DNA from: Pelomonas sp. Root1237
GTDB lineage: Bacteria > Pseudomonadota > Gammaproteobacteria > Burkholderiales > Burkholderiaceae_C
Assembly (NCBI RefSeq): GCF_001425055.1
Contig: NZ_LMDK01000021.1
Coordinates: forward strand, 124,001 to 188,000
Direction: 5' to 3'
Length of the DNA: 64,000 nt
This document shows, in pieces, positions 19,394 to 29,100 of this stretch (positions are counted from its first letter, which is position 1; each line of letters begins with the position of its first letter). Both the position numbers and the translations under genes were made by a program. The notes beneath the pieces are model-generated. The model ran no database searches. It was not told where the DNA came from and saw only the letters and a program-made list of their open reading frames with translations.

Positions 19394-20332
19394 TCAGTCC
19401 CGCAGTTGACGACCGGTGAGCGACAGGAAGACGTCTTCGAGCGTCGCGCGGGCCGAGGCGAGACCGCGCACCCTGACACCTCGCTGCGCCAGCGCGGCCA
19501 GCACGGCGCCGGCGTCGCGGCCGATGTCGGCGACGCTGACGTCCAGCCGCTGGCCCACCCGCCTGACATCGGGAAAGCCGGCCAGGCCTTGCAGCGCCGC
19601 ATCGTTGGGCTCGCCGTCGATCTCGACGTGCAGCGTCTGCGCGGCCGGCAGCAACGCGAAAAGCTGGGCCTGGGTGCCGCTGGCGACGACGCGGCCATGG
19701 TCGATGATGACGAGGCGGTCGGCCAGGCGCTCGGCCTCCTCCATGTAGTGGGTCGTGTAGATCAAGGCCTTGCCGGCGCGCTTGAGCATCTCCAGGTTGT
19801 CGAAGATGGCGTTGCGGCTTTGTGGGTCGACGCCGGCCGTGGGCTCGTCGAGCAGGATGATCTCGGGGTCATGGATCAGCGCGCAGGCGATGTTGAGCCG
19901 CCGCTTCATGCCGCCGGAGAAGGTCGAGGGCTTGTCCTTGGCGCGGTCCGACAGGCCCACCATGGCCAGCACCTCGTCGGCGCGACGCTTCAGCAGTTCA
20001 GGCGCCATGCCATAGAGGTTGCCGAAGAGCTCCACGTTCATGCGCGCCGGCAGTTCCTCGTACAGCGCGATGTCCTGGGGCACCAGGCCGATGCGGCGCT
20101 TGTAGCCGGCCTCGTCGCTGGCGAGGCTGACGCCACCGGACAGCGTCACCGTGCCGGCATCGGGCACCGTCAGGCCGCAGATCATGCCGACCGTCGTCGA
20201 CTTGCCAGCGCCGTTAGGGCCGAGCAGGCCCAGCACCTCACCAGCCCGCAGCTCAAGGCTCACTTCATGCACGGCCACGCGGTCGCCATAGGCCTTGCGC
20301 AGGCCGCGCGCCACCAGCACGTCTTCCTTCAT
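19394..20332 (-). CDS. ABC transporter ATP-binding protein (DrrA-like)
   Basis: Energises the adjacent ABC-2 permease. Motifs in order: Walker A LGPNGAGKST, Q-loop LVPQDIALYEELPA, signature FSGGMKRRLNIA and Walker B IILLDEPTAGVDP, followed by the H-loop TTHYMEEAE. After the 220-residue core, about 90 residues (LHVEIDGEPNDAALQGLAGF...) form the C-terminal extension common in DrrA-type ATPases. ATG 20332 is chosen because GGAGG lies six bases before it; the in-frame ATG 12 bases upstream would itself contain that site. 312 residues. Confidence 0.93.
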   Translation of the reverse strand: MKEDVLVARGLRKAYGDRVAVHEVSLELRAGEVLGLLGPNGAGKSTTVGMICGLTVPDAGTVTLSGGVSLASDEAGYKRRIGLVPQDIALYEELPARMNVELFGNLYGMAPELLKRRADEVLAMVGLSDRAKDKPSTFSGGMKRRLNIACALIHDPEIILLDEPTAGVDPQSRNAIFDNLEMLKRAGKALIYTTHYMEEAERLADRLVIIDHGRVVASGTQAQLFALLPAAQTLHVEIDGEPNDAALQGLAGFPDVRRVGQRLDVSVADIGRDAGAVLAALAQRGVRVRGLASARATLEDVFLSLTGRQLRD

Positions 20333-20482
20333 TGCCGCCTCCATGGGTTCCGAATGGGCGCGATGCTAGACAGGGGCCGGGCGGCGCGCGCCTGCCATGC
20401 GACGAACGGCAAGCATCGGGCGCGGATGAACGGCACCGCGCGCCAACTGTGAAAGCTGGGGTCGGCGGTTGATACTGCCGGC

Positions 20483-21406
20483 ATGAAGGCACGCATCGGC
20501 ATCATCGGCACGGGCTGGGTCGGCACCAGCGTCGCGTTTTCAACGCTGCTCGCCGGGCATGCGCGCGAACTGTGGCTGTGCGACCAGCGCGCCGCCGTGG
20601 CCGAGGGCGAGGCCATGGATCTGGCCGACGGTGCGGCCTTCTACCCGCGCTGCGCCGTGAGTGCCGTGCCGCTGGCGCAGATGCGCGAGGCCGACATCGT
20701 CGTGCTGGCCGCCGGGCGCAACGGCCGGCCGGATGAGAGCCGGCTGGACCTGCTGCGCGACAACGCCCGCATCGCCGCCGGCATGGGCCGGGCGCTGGCC
20801 GGCTTCGGCGGCATCGTCATCGTCGTGACCAACCCGGTCGACGTGCTGACCCGCGTGGTCGCCGCGGCCGCCGGCTTGGCCGCGGAGCGTGTCATCGGCA
20901 CCGGCACGCTGCTGGACACGGCGCGGCTGCGCGAGCGGCTCGCCATGCACCTGAAGGTGTCGCCGACGTCGGTGCATGCGCAGGTCGTGGGCGAGCATGG
21001 CGACTCGTCGGTCGTGCTGTGGTCCGGCGCGCGCGTCGGTGGCGTGGCGCTGCGCGACTGGGCCGGCTGGCCGGCGGACGAAGAAGCCACGCTGGCGGGC
21101 CACGTGCGCCGCGCGGCCTACGACGTCATCCAGCGCAAGGGCGCCACCAACCACGCCATCGGGCTCGTCACGAGCGAGCTGATCGGCGCCCTCGTCAATG
21201 ATGAGCGCCGGCTGCTGCCCGTCAGCCGCGTGCAGGAGGGCGCCTGTGGCATCCGCGGCGTGGCGTTGTCCCTGCCAGCGCTGGTGGGCGCGGGCGGCGC
21301 AGTGCAGGTGGTGGAGCCAGCGATGGATACGGCCGAGCGGGCGGCGTTGGCGGCGTCGAGCGCGGTGCTGGCGCAAGCATTCGCGTCACTCGCCGCCGGC
21401 GCCTAG
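20483..21406 (+). CDS. L-lactate/malate dehydrogenase family protein with atypical specificity loop
   Basis: NAD-dependent 2-hydroxyacid dehydrogenase, 307 residues. Visible: dinucleotide fold GIIGTGWVG, catalytic-loop Arg87, [15 protein letters not shown] (Asp-Arg pair contacting His and carboxylate), [12 protein letters not shown] (catalytic His). The GTxLD-x-ARLR form is typical of L-lactate dehydrogenase. The specificity position, Gln in lactate and Arg in malate dehydrogenases, is Gly81 here ([11 protein letters not shown]), so the preferred substrate is uncertain and may be a bulkier 2-keto acid. Stands alone; its TAG stop overlaps the stop of the facing chemotaxis gene. Confidence 0.86.
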   Translation: MKARIGIIGTGWVGTSVAFSTLLAGHARELWLCDQRAAVAEGEAMDLADGAAFYPRCAVSAVPLAQMREADIVVLAAGRNGRPDESRLDLLRDNARIAAGMGRALAGFGGIVIVVTNPVDVLTRVVAAAAGLAAERVIGTGTLLDTARLRERLAMHLKVSPTSVHAQVVGEHGDSSVVLWSGARVGGVALRDWAGWPADEEATLAGHVRRAAYDVIQRKGATNHAIGLVTSELIGALVNDERRLLPVSRVQEGACGIRGVALSLPALVGAGGAVQVVEPAMDTAERAALAASSAVLAQAFASLAAGA

Positions 21407-22380
21407 GCCAGCTTGGCGGGCCCCCATGCGGGCCGGCTCGCAGCCTTTGCGCGCTGCGGGCTGCGGCGCTTGACACCGCTGCCGACGCGCGCCGCGGCGG
21501 CGCGTGGTGCTGCAGGCGCCGCGGGCTCGTGCGCCGGGCTGCTCTGAGCCAGCTTGAACACTTCGACCGTCTGCACCAGCCGCAGTGCCTGCACCCGCAG
21601 GCTCTCCGCTGCCGCCGCGCTTTCCTCCACCAGCGCGGCGTTCTGCTGCGTGACCTGGTCCATCTGGCCGACGGCTTCACCCACCTGGCACACGCCGGCA
21701 CTCTGCTCCGTGCTGGCCGCGCTGATCTCGACCATGATGTCGGTCACACGCTTGATCGAGTTGACCACTTCCGTCATCGTGGCACCGGCCTGATCGACCA
21801 GCGCCGCGCCCTGCTCGACACGCTGCACGCTCGCACCGATCAGGCTCTTGATTTCCTTGGCGGCGTTCGCCGATCGACCGGCCAGGCTACGCACCTCGCT
21901 GGCGACGACCGCGAAGCCGCGGCCCTGCTCGCCGGCGCGCGCCGCTTCCACCGCCGCGTTCAAGGCGAGGATGTTGGTCTGAAAAGCGATGCCGTCGATG
22001 ACGCCGATGATGTCGGCAATCTTCTTCGAGCCGGCGTTGATCTCCTTCATCGTGTCGACGACCTGGCCGACCACTTCGCCGCCCTTGATGGCGATGACGC
22101 TGGCGCCCTGCGCGAGTGCGTTGGCCTCGCTGGCGTTGTCGGCGTTCTGCTTGACGGTGGCGCTGAGCTGCTCCATCGAAGCTGCGGTCTCCTCGAGCGC
22201 CGAGGCCTGCTCCTCGGTGCGCTGGCTCAGGTCGTTGTTGCCCTGGGCGATCTGTGCCGATGCGGTGGCGACCGCTTCGGAGTTCTCGCGCACGCCGGCC
22301 ACCACGCGAGACAGGCTCTCCTGCATCTCCCGCAGCTGCGCCAGCAGGCTGGTCGTGTCGCCTGGCCTGTGGTTGTTCAT
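21403..22380 (-). CDS. Sensorless cytoplasmic methyl-accepting chemotaxis protein
   Basis: A 325-residue signalling module with no sensor, no transmembrane segment and no full HAMP domain. It starts [20 protein letters not shown], matching the tail of a HAMP-to-coiled-coil junction, then carries methylation-helix sequence ([20 protein letters not shown]) and the conserved hairpin tip [20 protein letters not shown] with [20 protein letters not shown]. The C-terminus is Ala/Pro/Arg-rich and low in complexity, without a pentapeptide CheR tether. It begins 29 bases after the HTH-receiver gene, so the pair is probably cotranscribed. It may scaffold CheA/CheW-like partners located elsewhere, or be a relic of a longer receptor. 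Confidence 0.87.
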   Translation of the reverse strand: MNNHRPGDTTSLLAQLREMQESLSRVVAGVRENSEAVATASAQIAQGNNDLSQRTEEQASALEETAASMEQLSATVKQNADNASEANALAQGASVIAIKGGEVVGQVVDTMKEINAGSKKIADIIGVIDGIAFQTNILALNAAVEAARAGEQGRGFAVVASEVRSLAGRSANAAKEIKSLIGASVQRVEQGAALVDQAGATMTEVVNSIKRVTDIMVEISAASTEQSAGVCQVGEAVGQMDQVTQQNAALVEESAAAAESLRVQALRLVQTVEVFKLAQSSPAHEPAAPAAPRAAAARVGSGVKRRSPQRAKAASRPAWGPAKLA

Positions 22381-22409
22381 GGCTGCGCCCCACTCGAGCG
22401 AAGGTCTCC

Positions 22410-23009
22410 TCAGGGCGCCTTGTCATCACCGGTGCGCGCGCCCCGGGGCGCTTCGCCCAGGATCCGCCCGACGGCCTGCCGCAGTTCCTCGTTCTCGAAG
22501 GGTTTGGCCAGCGCGCCATGCGCGCCCAGCTCGAGCGCCTGCTGCAGACGTTGCTCGCTCTCGCCGGAAACGACGAGCACCTTCAGCGGAAACGGCGGCG
22601 GCTGCTCGCGCAGGAAGCGCAGGACGCCGAAGCCGTCGATGCCGGGCATCTGGAGGTCCAGGGTCATCAGGTGCGGCTTGAAGACGTGCAGCATCGACCC
22701 CGCCAGGAAGCCGTCGCTCGCGGTGGCCACCTCGAAGCCTTCGCGCTTGAGCGCCCGCTTGATCGCGCTGGCCATCGCGGCTTCGTCGTCGACCACCAGG
22801 ATGCGTTTGGCTTGCCCGGGCATGTCATCGGGATCAGGAATGCCATGCACGCTCATGAACCGGCGCAGTTCGGTCGCGAGGACGCGATAGTCGCCACGGC
22901 CAGGCAACCGATAGGCCTGCAGCTCGTTGCGCTCGATCCATCGAATCACCGTCCGAAAGCTCACGCCGCATATCCGCGCAGCCTCACTACTCGTCAAAGT
23001 CTCATTCAC
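22410..23009 (-). CDS. Response regulator with N-terminal excisionase-type HTH and C-terminal receiver domain
   Basis: Unusual domain order. Residues about 4-55 ([30 protein letters not shown]...GDYRV) are a MerR/excisionase-type winged helix-turn-helix; residues about 68-190 are a CheY-like receiver with Asp74-Asp75, phospho-acceptor Asp118 in LDLQMPG, a Ser in VVSGES and Lys in ALAKPF. In most response regulators the receiver is first. The C-terminal ten residues are basic and disordered. The upstream region holds an inverted repeat at 23054-23072. The downstream neighbour is a sensorless chemotaxis protein. Probably binds DNA in a phosphorylation-dependent way; the partner kinase is not adjacent. 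Confidence 0.88.
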   Translation of the reverse strand: MNETLTSSEAARICGVSFRTVIRWIERNELQAYRLPGRGDYRVLATELRRFMSVHGIPDPDDMPGQAKRILVVDDEAAMASAIKRALKREGFEVATASDGFLAGSMLHVFKPHLMTLDLQMPGIDGFGVLRFLREQPPPFPLKVLVVSGESEQRLQQALELGAHGALAKPFENEELRQAVGRILGEAPRGARTGDDKAP

Positions 23010-23369
23010 GGCGGCTTCTCCTGATTTGTTGCTGTCAGGTTAGAGCCGTGTGTCACGTTAGTCAAGAACGTGGCGTGCGCCTGATTTCACGAAAGAGCTG
23101 GCAGTAACGGGGTGGCGGCTGGCCGTGCGGCTTGTCGCTGCGCGCCGCTTGGCGTTGATCGGCGGCCGGCGGTGTTCACGAGTTCGAGCCAGCCAACCGC
23201 ATCCCCCATGCGGTTGGCCCTCGCCGAGCACCGCGGCAAGCGTGAAGGAACGGGCGGGTCGAACGAGCAGCAGCCGCTCTGACGGCGTGATGAGCGCCGC
23301 TCAGAACGGTGAGCGGGAATCCGGCATGCCCGAGAGGGCGTTCCGCGCGTTGGCTTGCCTCTCGCCCTC
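23010..23369. other. Intergenic region with an inverted repeat and a perfect hairpin
   Basis: No convincing gene. CACGTT and AACGTG, seven bases apart at 23054-23072, form a dyad about 45 bases before the HTH-receiver start and could be an operator. At 23192-23218, GCCAACCGCAT and ATGCGGTTGGC make an 11-base perfect stem around a CCCCC loop, downstream of the acyl-CoA dehydrogenase stop on the minus strand; no T-run follows it. Confidence 0.55.
23192..23218 (-). terminator. Strong hairpin, possible terminator of the acyl-CoA dehydrogenase transcript
   Basis: Perfect 11-base stem with a five-base loop, about 150 bases past the stop of the minus-strand acyl-CoA dehydrogenase gene. It lacks a U-tract, so it may be a processing or stabilising structure rather than an intrinsic terminator. 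Confidence 0.35.
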
Positions 23370-24506
23370 TCAGCCCGCCGCCAGCGCCCGCCCGATCAGG
23401 ATCTTCTGCACCTCGCTCGTGCCCTCGTAGATCTGCGTCACCCGCACGTCGCGGTAGATGCGCTCGACGGGGAAGTCGCTGAGGTAGCCATAGCCGCCGT
23501 GGATCTGGATGGCGTCTGAACAAACCCTCTCGGCCATCTCGCTGGCGAACAGCTTGGCCATGGCCGCCTCCTTCAGGCAGGGTCGGCCGGCATCCTTCAG
23601 GCTGGCGGCGTGCCAGATCAACTGGCGCGCCGCCTCGATCTGCGTGGCCATGTCGGCCAGCTTGAACTGCACCGCCTGGTGGTTGAAGATGGGCTGGCCA
23701 AAGGTGACCCGGTTCTTGCTGTAGCGCAGTGCCGCCTCAAAGGCCGCGCGCGCCATGCCGACCGATTGCGAGGCGATGCCGATGCGCCCGCCCTCCAGGC
23801 CCGACAGGGCGATCTTCAGGCCCTGGCCTTCATCGCCCAGGCGGTTGGCTGCGGAGACGCGGCAGTTCTCGAACAGGATCTGGGCCGTGTCGCTGCTGTG
23901 CTGGCCCATCTTCTCCTCGATGCGCGCGACCTGGTAGCCGGGTGTGTTGGTCGGGACGACGAAAGCGCTGATGCCCTTCTTGCCGGCGGCCTTGTCGGTC
24001 ACCGCCATGACGATGGCGACATCGCCGTGCTTGCCGCTGGTGATGAACTGCTTGACGCCGTTGAGCACATAGTCATCGCCATCGCGGACGGCCGTCGTGC
24101 GCAGGCCGCCGGCTTCCGAGCCGACATGAGGCTCGGTCAGGCAGAAGGCGCCCAGCATGTCGCCGCGCGCCAGGGGTTTGAGGAAGCGCTCCTTCTGCTC
24201 GTCGTTGGCAAAGCCCATCAGGATGGAGCAGACCGGGCAGTTGTTGACGCTGACCACGGTACTGGTGCCGCCGTCACCCGCGCCGATCTCTTCGAGGATG
24301 ACTGCCAGCGCCAGATAGTCCAGGCCCGCGCCGTCCCATTCGGTCGGCACGGCAACCCCATAGCAGCCCAGGGCCGCCAGGCCCTTCAACTGCTCGGCGG
24401 GGAAATGGTGGTTCTTGTCCCAGGCCGCGGCATGGGGGGCGATCTCGGCCTGCACGAAGGCGCGGATGGCGTCTTGCACGGCGAGGTGGTCTTCGGTAAG
24501 AAGCAT
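23370..24506 (-). CDS. Short-chain acyl-CoA dehydrogenase
   Basis: FAD enzyme oxidising a short or branched acyl-CoA to the enoyl-CoA, passing electrons to ETF. The 378-residue length and motifs are standard: CLTEPHVGSEAGGLRT (flavin and substrate binding), FITSGKHGD, and QIYEGTSEVQ with the catalytic-base Glu in the usual C-terminal position. ATG 24506 is used; a TTG nine bases upstream is possible. No TTGACG dyad is seen upstream, unlike the isovaleryl-CoA dehydrogenase at 47.4-48.5 kb. It stands alone, 45 bases after the next gene's stop, so cotranscription with the unknown membrane-anchored protein is possible. Confidence 0.92.
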   Translation of the reverse strand: MLLTEDHLAVQDAIRAFVQAEIAPHAAAWDKNHHFPAEQLKGLAALGCYGVAVPTEWDGAGLDYLALAVILEEIGAGDGGTSTVVSVNNCPVCSILMGFANDEQKERFLKPLARGDMLGAFCLTEPHVGSEAGGLRTTAVRDGDDYVLNGVKQFITSGKHGDVAIVMAVTDKAAGKKGISAFVVPTNTPGYQVARIEEKMGQHSSDTAQILFENCRVSAANRLGDEGQGLKIALSGLEGGRIGIASQSVGMARAAFEAALRYSKNRVTFGQPIFNHQAVQFKLADMATQIEAARQLIWHAASLKDAGRPCLKEAAMAKLFASEMAERVCSDAIQIHGGYGYLSDFPVERIYRDVRVTQIYEGTSEVQKILIGRALAAG

Positions 24507-24550
24507 GGTGCTCAACCTGTTGGATTGGATGAGCCATTGTCGAGGCTGTG

Positions 24551-25867
24551 TCAGCCGGGGCGCAGCGGGAAGCGCAAAGGCGCCGCATGCGCCGCCTCGA
24601 CTTCGCCCCGCCAGGTGCGGACCGTCAGCGCGTCGCCTTCAAGATTCAGGCGCTCGCGGATACCGGCGTCCAGCATCTGACGCTGCCACCAGTCCGCGCG
24701 TTCTGCGGCCGGCAGCACATTCAGTTGCTGGCTGAGGTCGAGCGCGGCCTGGGACAGCACCAGGTCGGCCTGGCGCAGGGCATAACCCTCGAAGGCAGGC
24801 CGGGCGACTTCCACCAGCACATGGCCGACCGTGTTGCGCCAGCGCAGGAAGCGCCACCAGGAGACTTCGGGGTCGGGCTTGCCGCGCACCTGCCGCGCCA
24901 GCGCCGGGCCCTGCAGATGGCCGAAGGACCGCATGTCGGCCAACCAGTAGGCGCTCATGGCCTGTATCGTCAGCTGCGGCAGGTGGCCCAGGCTGTGCCG
25001 GCTTGCCCAGGCATGCAGCGGATTGGGTTCCATGTCGAACATCTGGTCGCCATCCGTCTCGCGCTGGAAATGCGACTCCGCCGCCATCCACAGGCGCGGC
25101 TGCAGCAGGCGTGCCGGCAGCGGGGCTCGCCAGGCAGCCGGCAGAGCGGCGCCACCGGGCTGGCGTGCCGCCCACTGGGCCAGCAGTTGCTGGTGCCGCA
25201 TGACCGTGGCCCAACCGACAGCTTGGCCGAGCAAGGTCTGGGAGCCGGAGGCGAAGAGGCGCAGCAGCGCATCCGCCCTTGTCCAGGACGGCTCCGCGCG
25301 CTGTGCATCCGGCGCGAGCACGGCTTCGATCTGCAACCAGCGCATGCAATGGGTAACGCCTCCGAACTGCGGCAGCGCCAGGGCTTCGAAGGACGAGCTG
25401 CCGGGTGGGCGGGGCCGACGCACCGGTGCCGGCTCCTGGAAGCTGGGCCTGGCTGCCAGCGCCTTGCAACGTTCGCCGAACAGGCTGGCATTGGCCATCT
25501 GCGCCTTCAGCCCCGCCGCGGCGGTGCGCCAGCGGGCCACGCAATCCTCCTTGGCGGCGTTGCAGTTCCAGTCCTCTCCCGATGGCAGCGCCAGCAGCCC
25601 GGCTTCGCCGCTGACCTCACCGCGCCAGCTGCGCTGCCCCCAGGCATTCGGCGCCTCGCCCTGCGGCGCGCGCAGCCCCTGGGCGTCGAAGAAGGCGTTG
25701 TCCTGCGGCGCCAGCGTCACTGCCTGCGGCAGCAGCTCCGGGGGTACCGGCTGCGGGTCGGCATCCGCCCAGCGACCATTGCAGGCCAGCCAGGCAAGGC
25801 CAAGCAGCAGCAGTAGCGCCATCGGACCGAGCACGATCCACAGCAACACCTTGAACCCACGGCGCAT
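24551..25867 (-). CDS. Membrane-anchored protein of unknown function
   Basis: A 438-residue protein with one N-terminal membrane segment (VLLWIVLGPMALLLLLGLAWLAC, about 6-28) and a large extracytoplasmic part. Features: Cys pair in WNCNAAKEDC, a further CKAL and THCMRW cysteine, Pro-rich stretch PVRRPRPPG, many Trp and a largely helical C-terminus. I do not recognise a family. GGGAG eight bases before ATG 25867 supports this start over a TTG six bases upstream. It diverges from the VIT/VWA gene across a 257-base region rich in inverted repeats, so the two may be co-regulated. Confidence 0.78.
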   Translation of the reverse strand: MRRGFKVLLWIVLGPMALLLLLGLAWLACNGRWADADPQPVPPELLPQAVTLAPQDNAFFDAQGLRAPQGEAPNAWGQRSWRGEVSGEAGLLALPSGEDWNCNAAKEDCVARWRTAAAGLKAQMANASLFGERCKALAARPSFQEPAPVRRPRPPGSSSFEALALPQFGGVTHCMRWLQIEAVLAPDAQRAEPSWTRADALLRLFASGSQTLLGQAVGWATVMRHQQLLAQWAARQPGGAALPAAWRAPLPARLLQPRLWMAAESHFQRETDGDQMFDMEPNPLHAWASRHSLGHLPQLTIQAMSAYWLADMRSFGHLQGPALARQVRGKPDPEVSWWRFLRWRNTVGHVLVEVARPAFEGYALRQADLVLSQAALDLSQQLNVLPAAERADWWQRQMLDAGIRERLNLEGDALTVRTWRGEVEAAHAAPLRFPLRPG

Positions 25868-25932
25868 CGACAAGCTCCCATGAAGACGGCGCAGCTTAGG
25901 CAGCAGCGGTCGCGGTAGCAGTAAAGGACCGA

Positions 25933-25946
25933 AGGGAATATTCCCT
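25933..25946. promoter_or_regulatory. Perfect 14-bp palindrome between divergent genes
   Basis: AGGGAATATTCCCT reads the same on both strands and is flanked by CCGA and CGG that extend the symmetry with one extra base. It lies 66 bases upstream of the minus-strand membrane-anchored protein gene and 179 bases upstream of the VIT/VWA gene. Its symmetry and AT-rich centre in a GC-rich genome suggest an operator; the binding protein is unknown. Confidence 0.45.
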
Positions 25947-26019
25947 CGGTCGCCCTCCGGCGGTTTTCGGAGCGGCGTTCACCCTGTTTGCCCGCTGCCG
26001 CCGTAGAAGCAGAGGCCCT

Positions 26020-26048
26020 GTGTTCGCCAGCTTCACGCTGACGAACAC
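26020..26048 (+). promoter_or_regulatory. Hairpin in the leader of the VIT/VWA gene
   Basis: GTGTTCG-c-CAGC and GCTG-a-CGAACAC form an 11-pair stem with one mismatch around a TTCAC loop, 76 bases before the VIT/VWA start. Possibly a 5' UTR control element. Confidence 0.35.
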
Positions 26049-26124
26049 GGTGCACTCGCCGACGATGCCGGTTTGGGCAAGGTGTTGTCGGTGCCCGCCT
26101 GGCCCGCCCGTCCCGGACACCTTT

Positions 26125-29100
26125 ATGCCTTCTGTCTCGACGCTTCGCTCGCTGTTCGCCCTGCTGACCCTGGTGGCCTCCTCGGCCGCTTTCGCGCTCA
26201 GCCCTCCGCCACCGCCGCCCAAGCCCCTGCCCCCGGTAGCGCCGCCCATGCCGCGCTTCATCGTGCCCGACGCCAGCCAGCCGCTGACGCTGCAGCGCGT
26301 GCAGGTGCAGGCCACGCTGGCCGGCGCCCAGGCGCAGACGCGCATCGAGCTCGTCGTGCACAACCCCAACCCACGCCAGCTGGAAGCCACGCTGGAATTC
26401 CCGCTCGATGCCGGCCAGAGCGTCGTCGGCTTTGCGCTGGACATCCGCGGCGAGATGGTCAGCGCCGTGCCGGTGCCCAAGGACAAGGGCCGCCAGGTGT
26501 TCGACGACATCTCCCGCCGTCGCGTCGACCCGGCCCTGCTCGAGCGCACCGCCGGCAACAACTTCAAGCTGCGCATCTATCCGGTGCCACCCAACGGCGA
26601 GCGGCGCGTCATGCTGCAACTGGCCGAGACGCTGCAGCCCGACCCGCAGGGGCGCATGCAGTACCGCCTGCCCTTGAACTTCGGCCAGCCGATGGGCCAG
26701 TTCGAGGGTCGCTTCGACCTGCGTGGCGGCAAGCCGCAGGTGAGCGGCGCATTGGCCGGCGTCGAGACCTTCTCCCATGGCGACGAGACGTCGCTGCGGC
26801 TGCAGCGCCGCAACTGGCAGCCGCGCGAGGCGCTGGCTCTGAGCTGGACCGCCAGCGGCGGCGACAGCGTCATCGTGCAGGAACATCTCGGCCAGGTCTA
26901 TGCCTACGCGGAGATCGCCGCCGCCGAGGGCACGCGTGGCGCCACCCGCCTGCCTCGCGAACTCAACCTCGTCTGGGATGCCTCCGGCTCCGGCGCCGAG
27001 CGCGACCATGCGCGCGAGTTCGCCCTGCTCGATGCCCTCTTGTCCGCCGCCCGCGACGTGCGCGTGCAGCTGACCGTGGCACGCGATGCCGCCGAGCCGG
27101 TGCGTGTTTTCGACGTGCGCGGTGGCGACTGGCAGCCCCTGCGCCGCACCCTGCAGCAGTTGCCGTACGACGGCGCCAGCAGCCCGGCCGCCTGGTATGC
27201 CGGCCTGGCCGCCGCGCCCCCCGGCAGCGGCACGATGAGCCTGCTGTTCAGCGACGGCCTGGCCACCTGGCCCGACCTCGGCGGCCTGCCACCCGCCGGC
27301 CCCGTGTTCACGGTGAATGCCGCCAGCCGGGCCGACCTGCCACGACTGCGCCGCCTCGCCGAGGCCGGCGGTGCACGCCTGCTGGACCTGACCCGGATGG
27401 GCACCGCGTCCGCCTTCACCGCGCTGACAAGGCCCGGCCTGCAGGTACTGGACGTGAAAGGCGACGGCGTCGAGGGCATCGAGGACGTCGTCATCGAATC
27501 CCTGCACCCCGAGAACGGCCGCCTCGCCATCGCGACTCGCCTGACAGTGGTCACCGGCCGCCTCCTCGTCACCCTCATCGACGGCCAGGGGCGGCGCAGC
27601 CAGCGCCGCATCGAGCTGAAGGCGCCGACCGAGAGCCCTCCGTCCGACGAGGCCACGCTGCCGCTGGCGGCGCGGCGCTGGGCCGAGCTGCGCATCGCCG
27701 AACTGTCGGCCGAGCAGCAACGCAACCGCGCCCAGATCCGGCGTCTGGGCGAGCAGTTCCGCCTGCTCAGCGCCGAGACCTCGCTGATCGTGCTCGACGA
27801 GCTGGCCGACTATGTGCGCTACGAGATCGCGCCCCCCACGGCCACCCTGCGCGCGGCCTACCGGCAGAGCCTGGCCCAGCGCGGCGCCACGCGCCAGGCC
27901 GATCGCGAAAGGCATATCGACAGCCTCGTGCAGCGCTTCAAGCAGCGCCAGGCCTGGTGGGCCCAGGAGTTCCCGCGGGGGCCCGTCGAGACGCCGCCCG
28001 TCGCCGTGGCCGAGTCCCGGCCGGCAGCGCCTGCGCCGGTCCGCCCATCGATCGCGCAGCCAGCGGCCCCCATCGCCCTGCGAGAGCCGCCGCCAGCACC
28101 CGTCGCAGCGCCGGCACCGCCGCCTCTCGCGCAGATGTTGACTCCCTCAGCTGCGCCCGCGCTCGAATCCGTGGCCGTGACGGGATTGCGCCGCGCCCGC
28201 GAAGAGGACGCCGGCACCACGGCCGCCCCGGCCAGCATCGCGCTGAGAGCCTGGGAGCCCGATGCCGCCTACGCACGCCGCCTGCGCGAGGCCAGCGACG
28301 CCGAGCGCTATGCCATCTACCTGGACGAGCGGCCCGGCTATCTGTCCAGCACTGCCTTCTTCATCGACGCGGCCGAGATTTTCTTCGCCAAGGGCCAGCA
28401 GGCACTGGCCGTGCGCGTGCTGTCCAACCTCGCCGAGATGGAGCTGGAGAACCGCCACATCCTGCGCATCCTGGCCTACCGGCTGCAGCAGGCCGGCCAG
28501 ACCCCCCTGGCCGTGCCGCTGCTGGAGCGCGTGCGCGAACTGGCACCGGACGAGCCGCAGTCCTCGCGCGACCTCGCCCTGGCCCTCGCCGCCACCCAGC
28601 CCCAGCGCGCGCTGGACCTGTTGTGGGACGTGGCCAGCCGGCCCTGGGACGGGCGTTTTGCCGACATCGACCTGATTGCGCTGACCGAGCTCAATGCCCT
28701 GGCCGCCCGGACGCCCAAGCTGGACCTGTCGCGTGTCGACGCGCGTCTGCGCCAAAACCTGCCGCTGGACCTGCGCGCTGTGCTGACCTGGGACGCCGAC
28801 AACACCGACATCGACCTCTGGGTGACCGACCCCGACGGCGAGAAGGCCTACTACGCCCACCGCCTGACCCGCCAGGGCGGCGCGATGTCGCGCGACTTCA
28901 CCGGCGGCTACGGCCCCGAGGAGTTCTCGCTGCGCCGCGCCAAGCCGGGCCGCTACGAGGTGCGCGTCCAGTTCTATGGCCACAGCCAGCAGTTGGTGTC
29001 GCCCTACACGACGCTGATGCTGTGGCTGGCCACCGGCTTCGGCACCGGCGCGCAGAAGGACGAACGCGTCGTGCTTCGCCTGTCGGGCCGGGGTGACCAG

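Noticed and set aside
28140-28230. VAVTGLRRAREED segment resembling the start of a TonB-dependent receptor plug
   Set aside because: It lies within the linker of the VIT/VWA protein, with no plug domain or barrel following.
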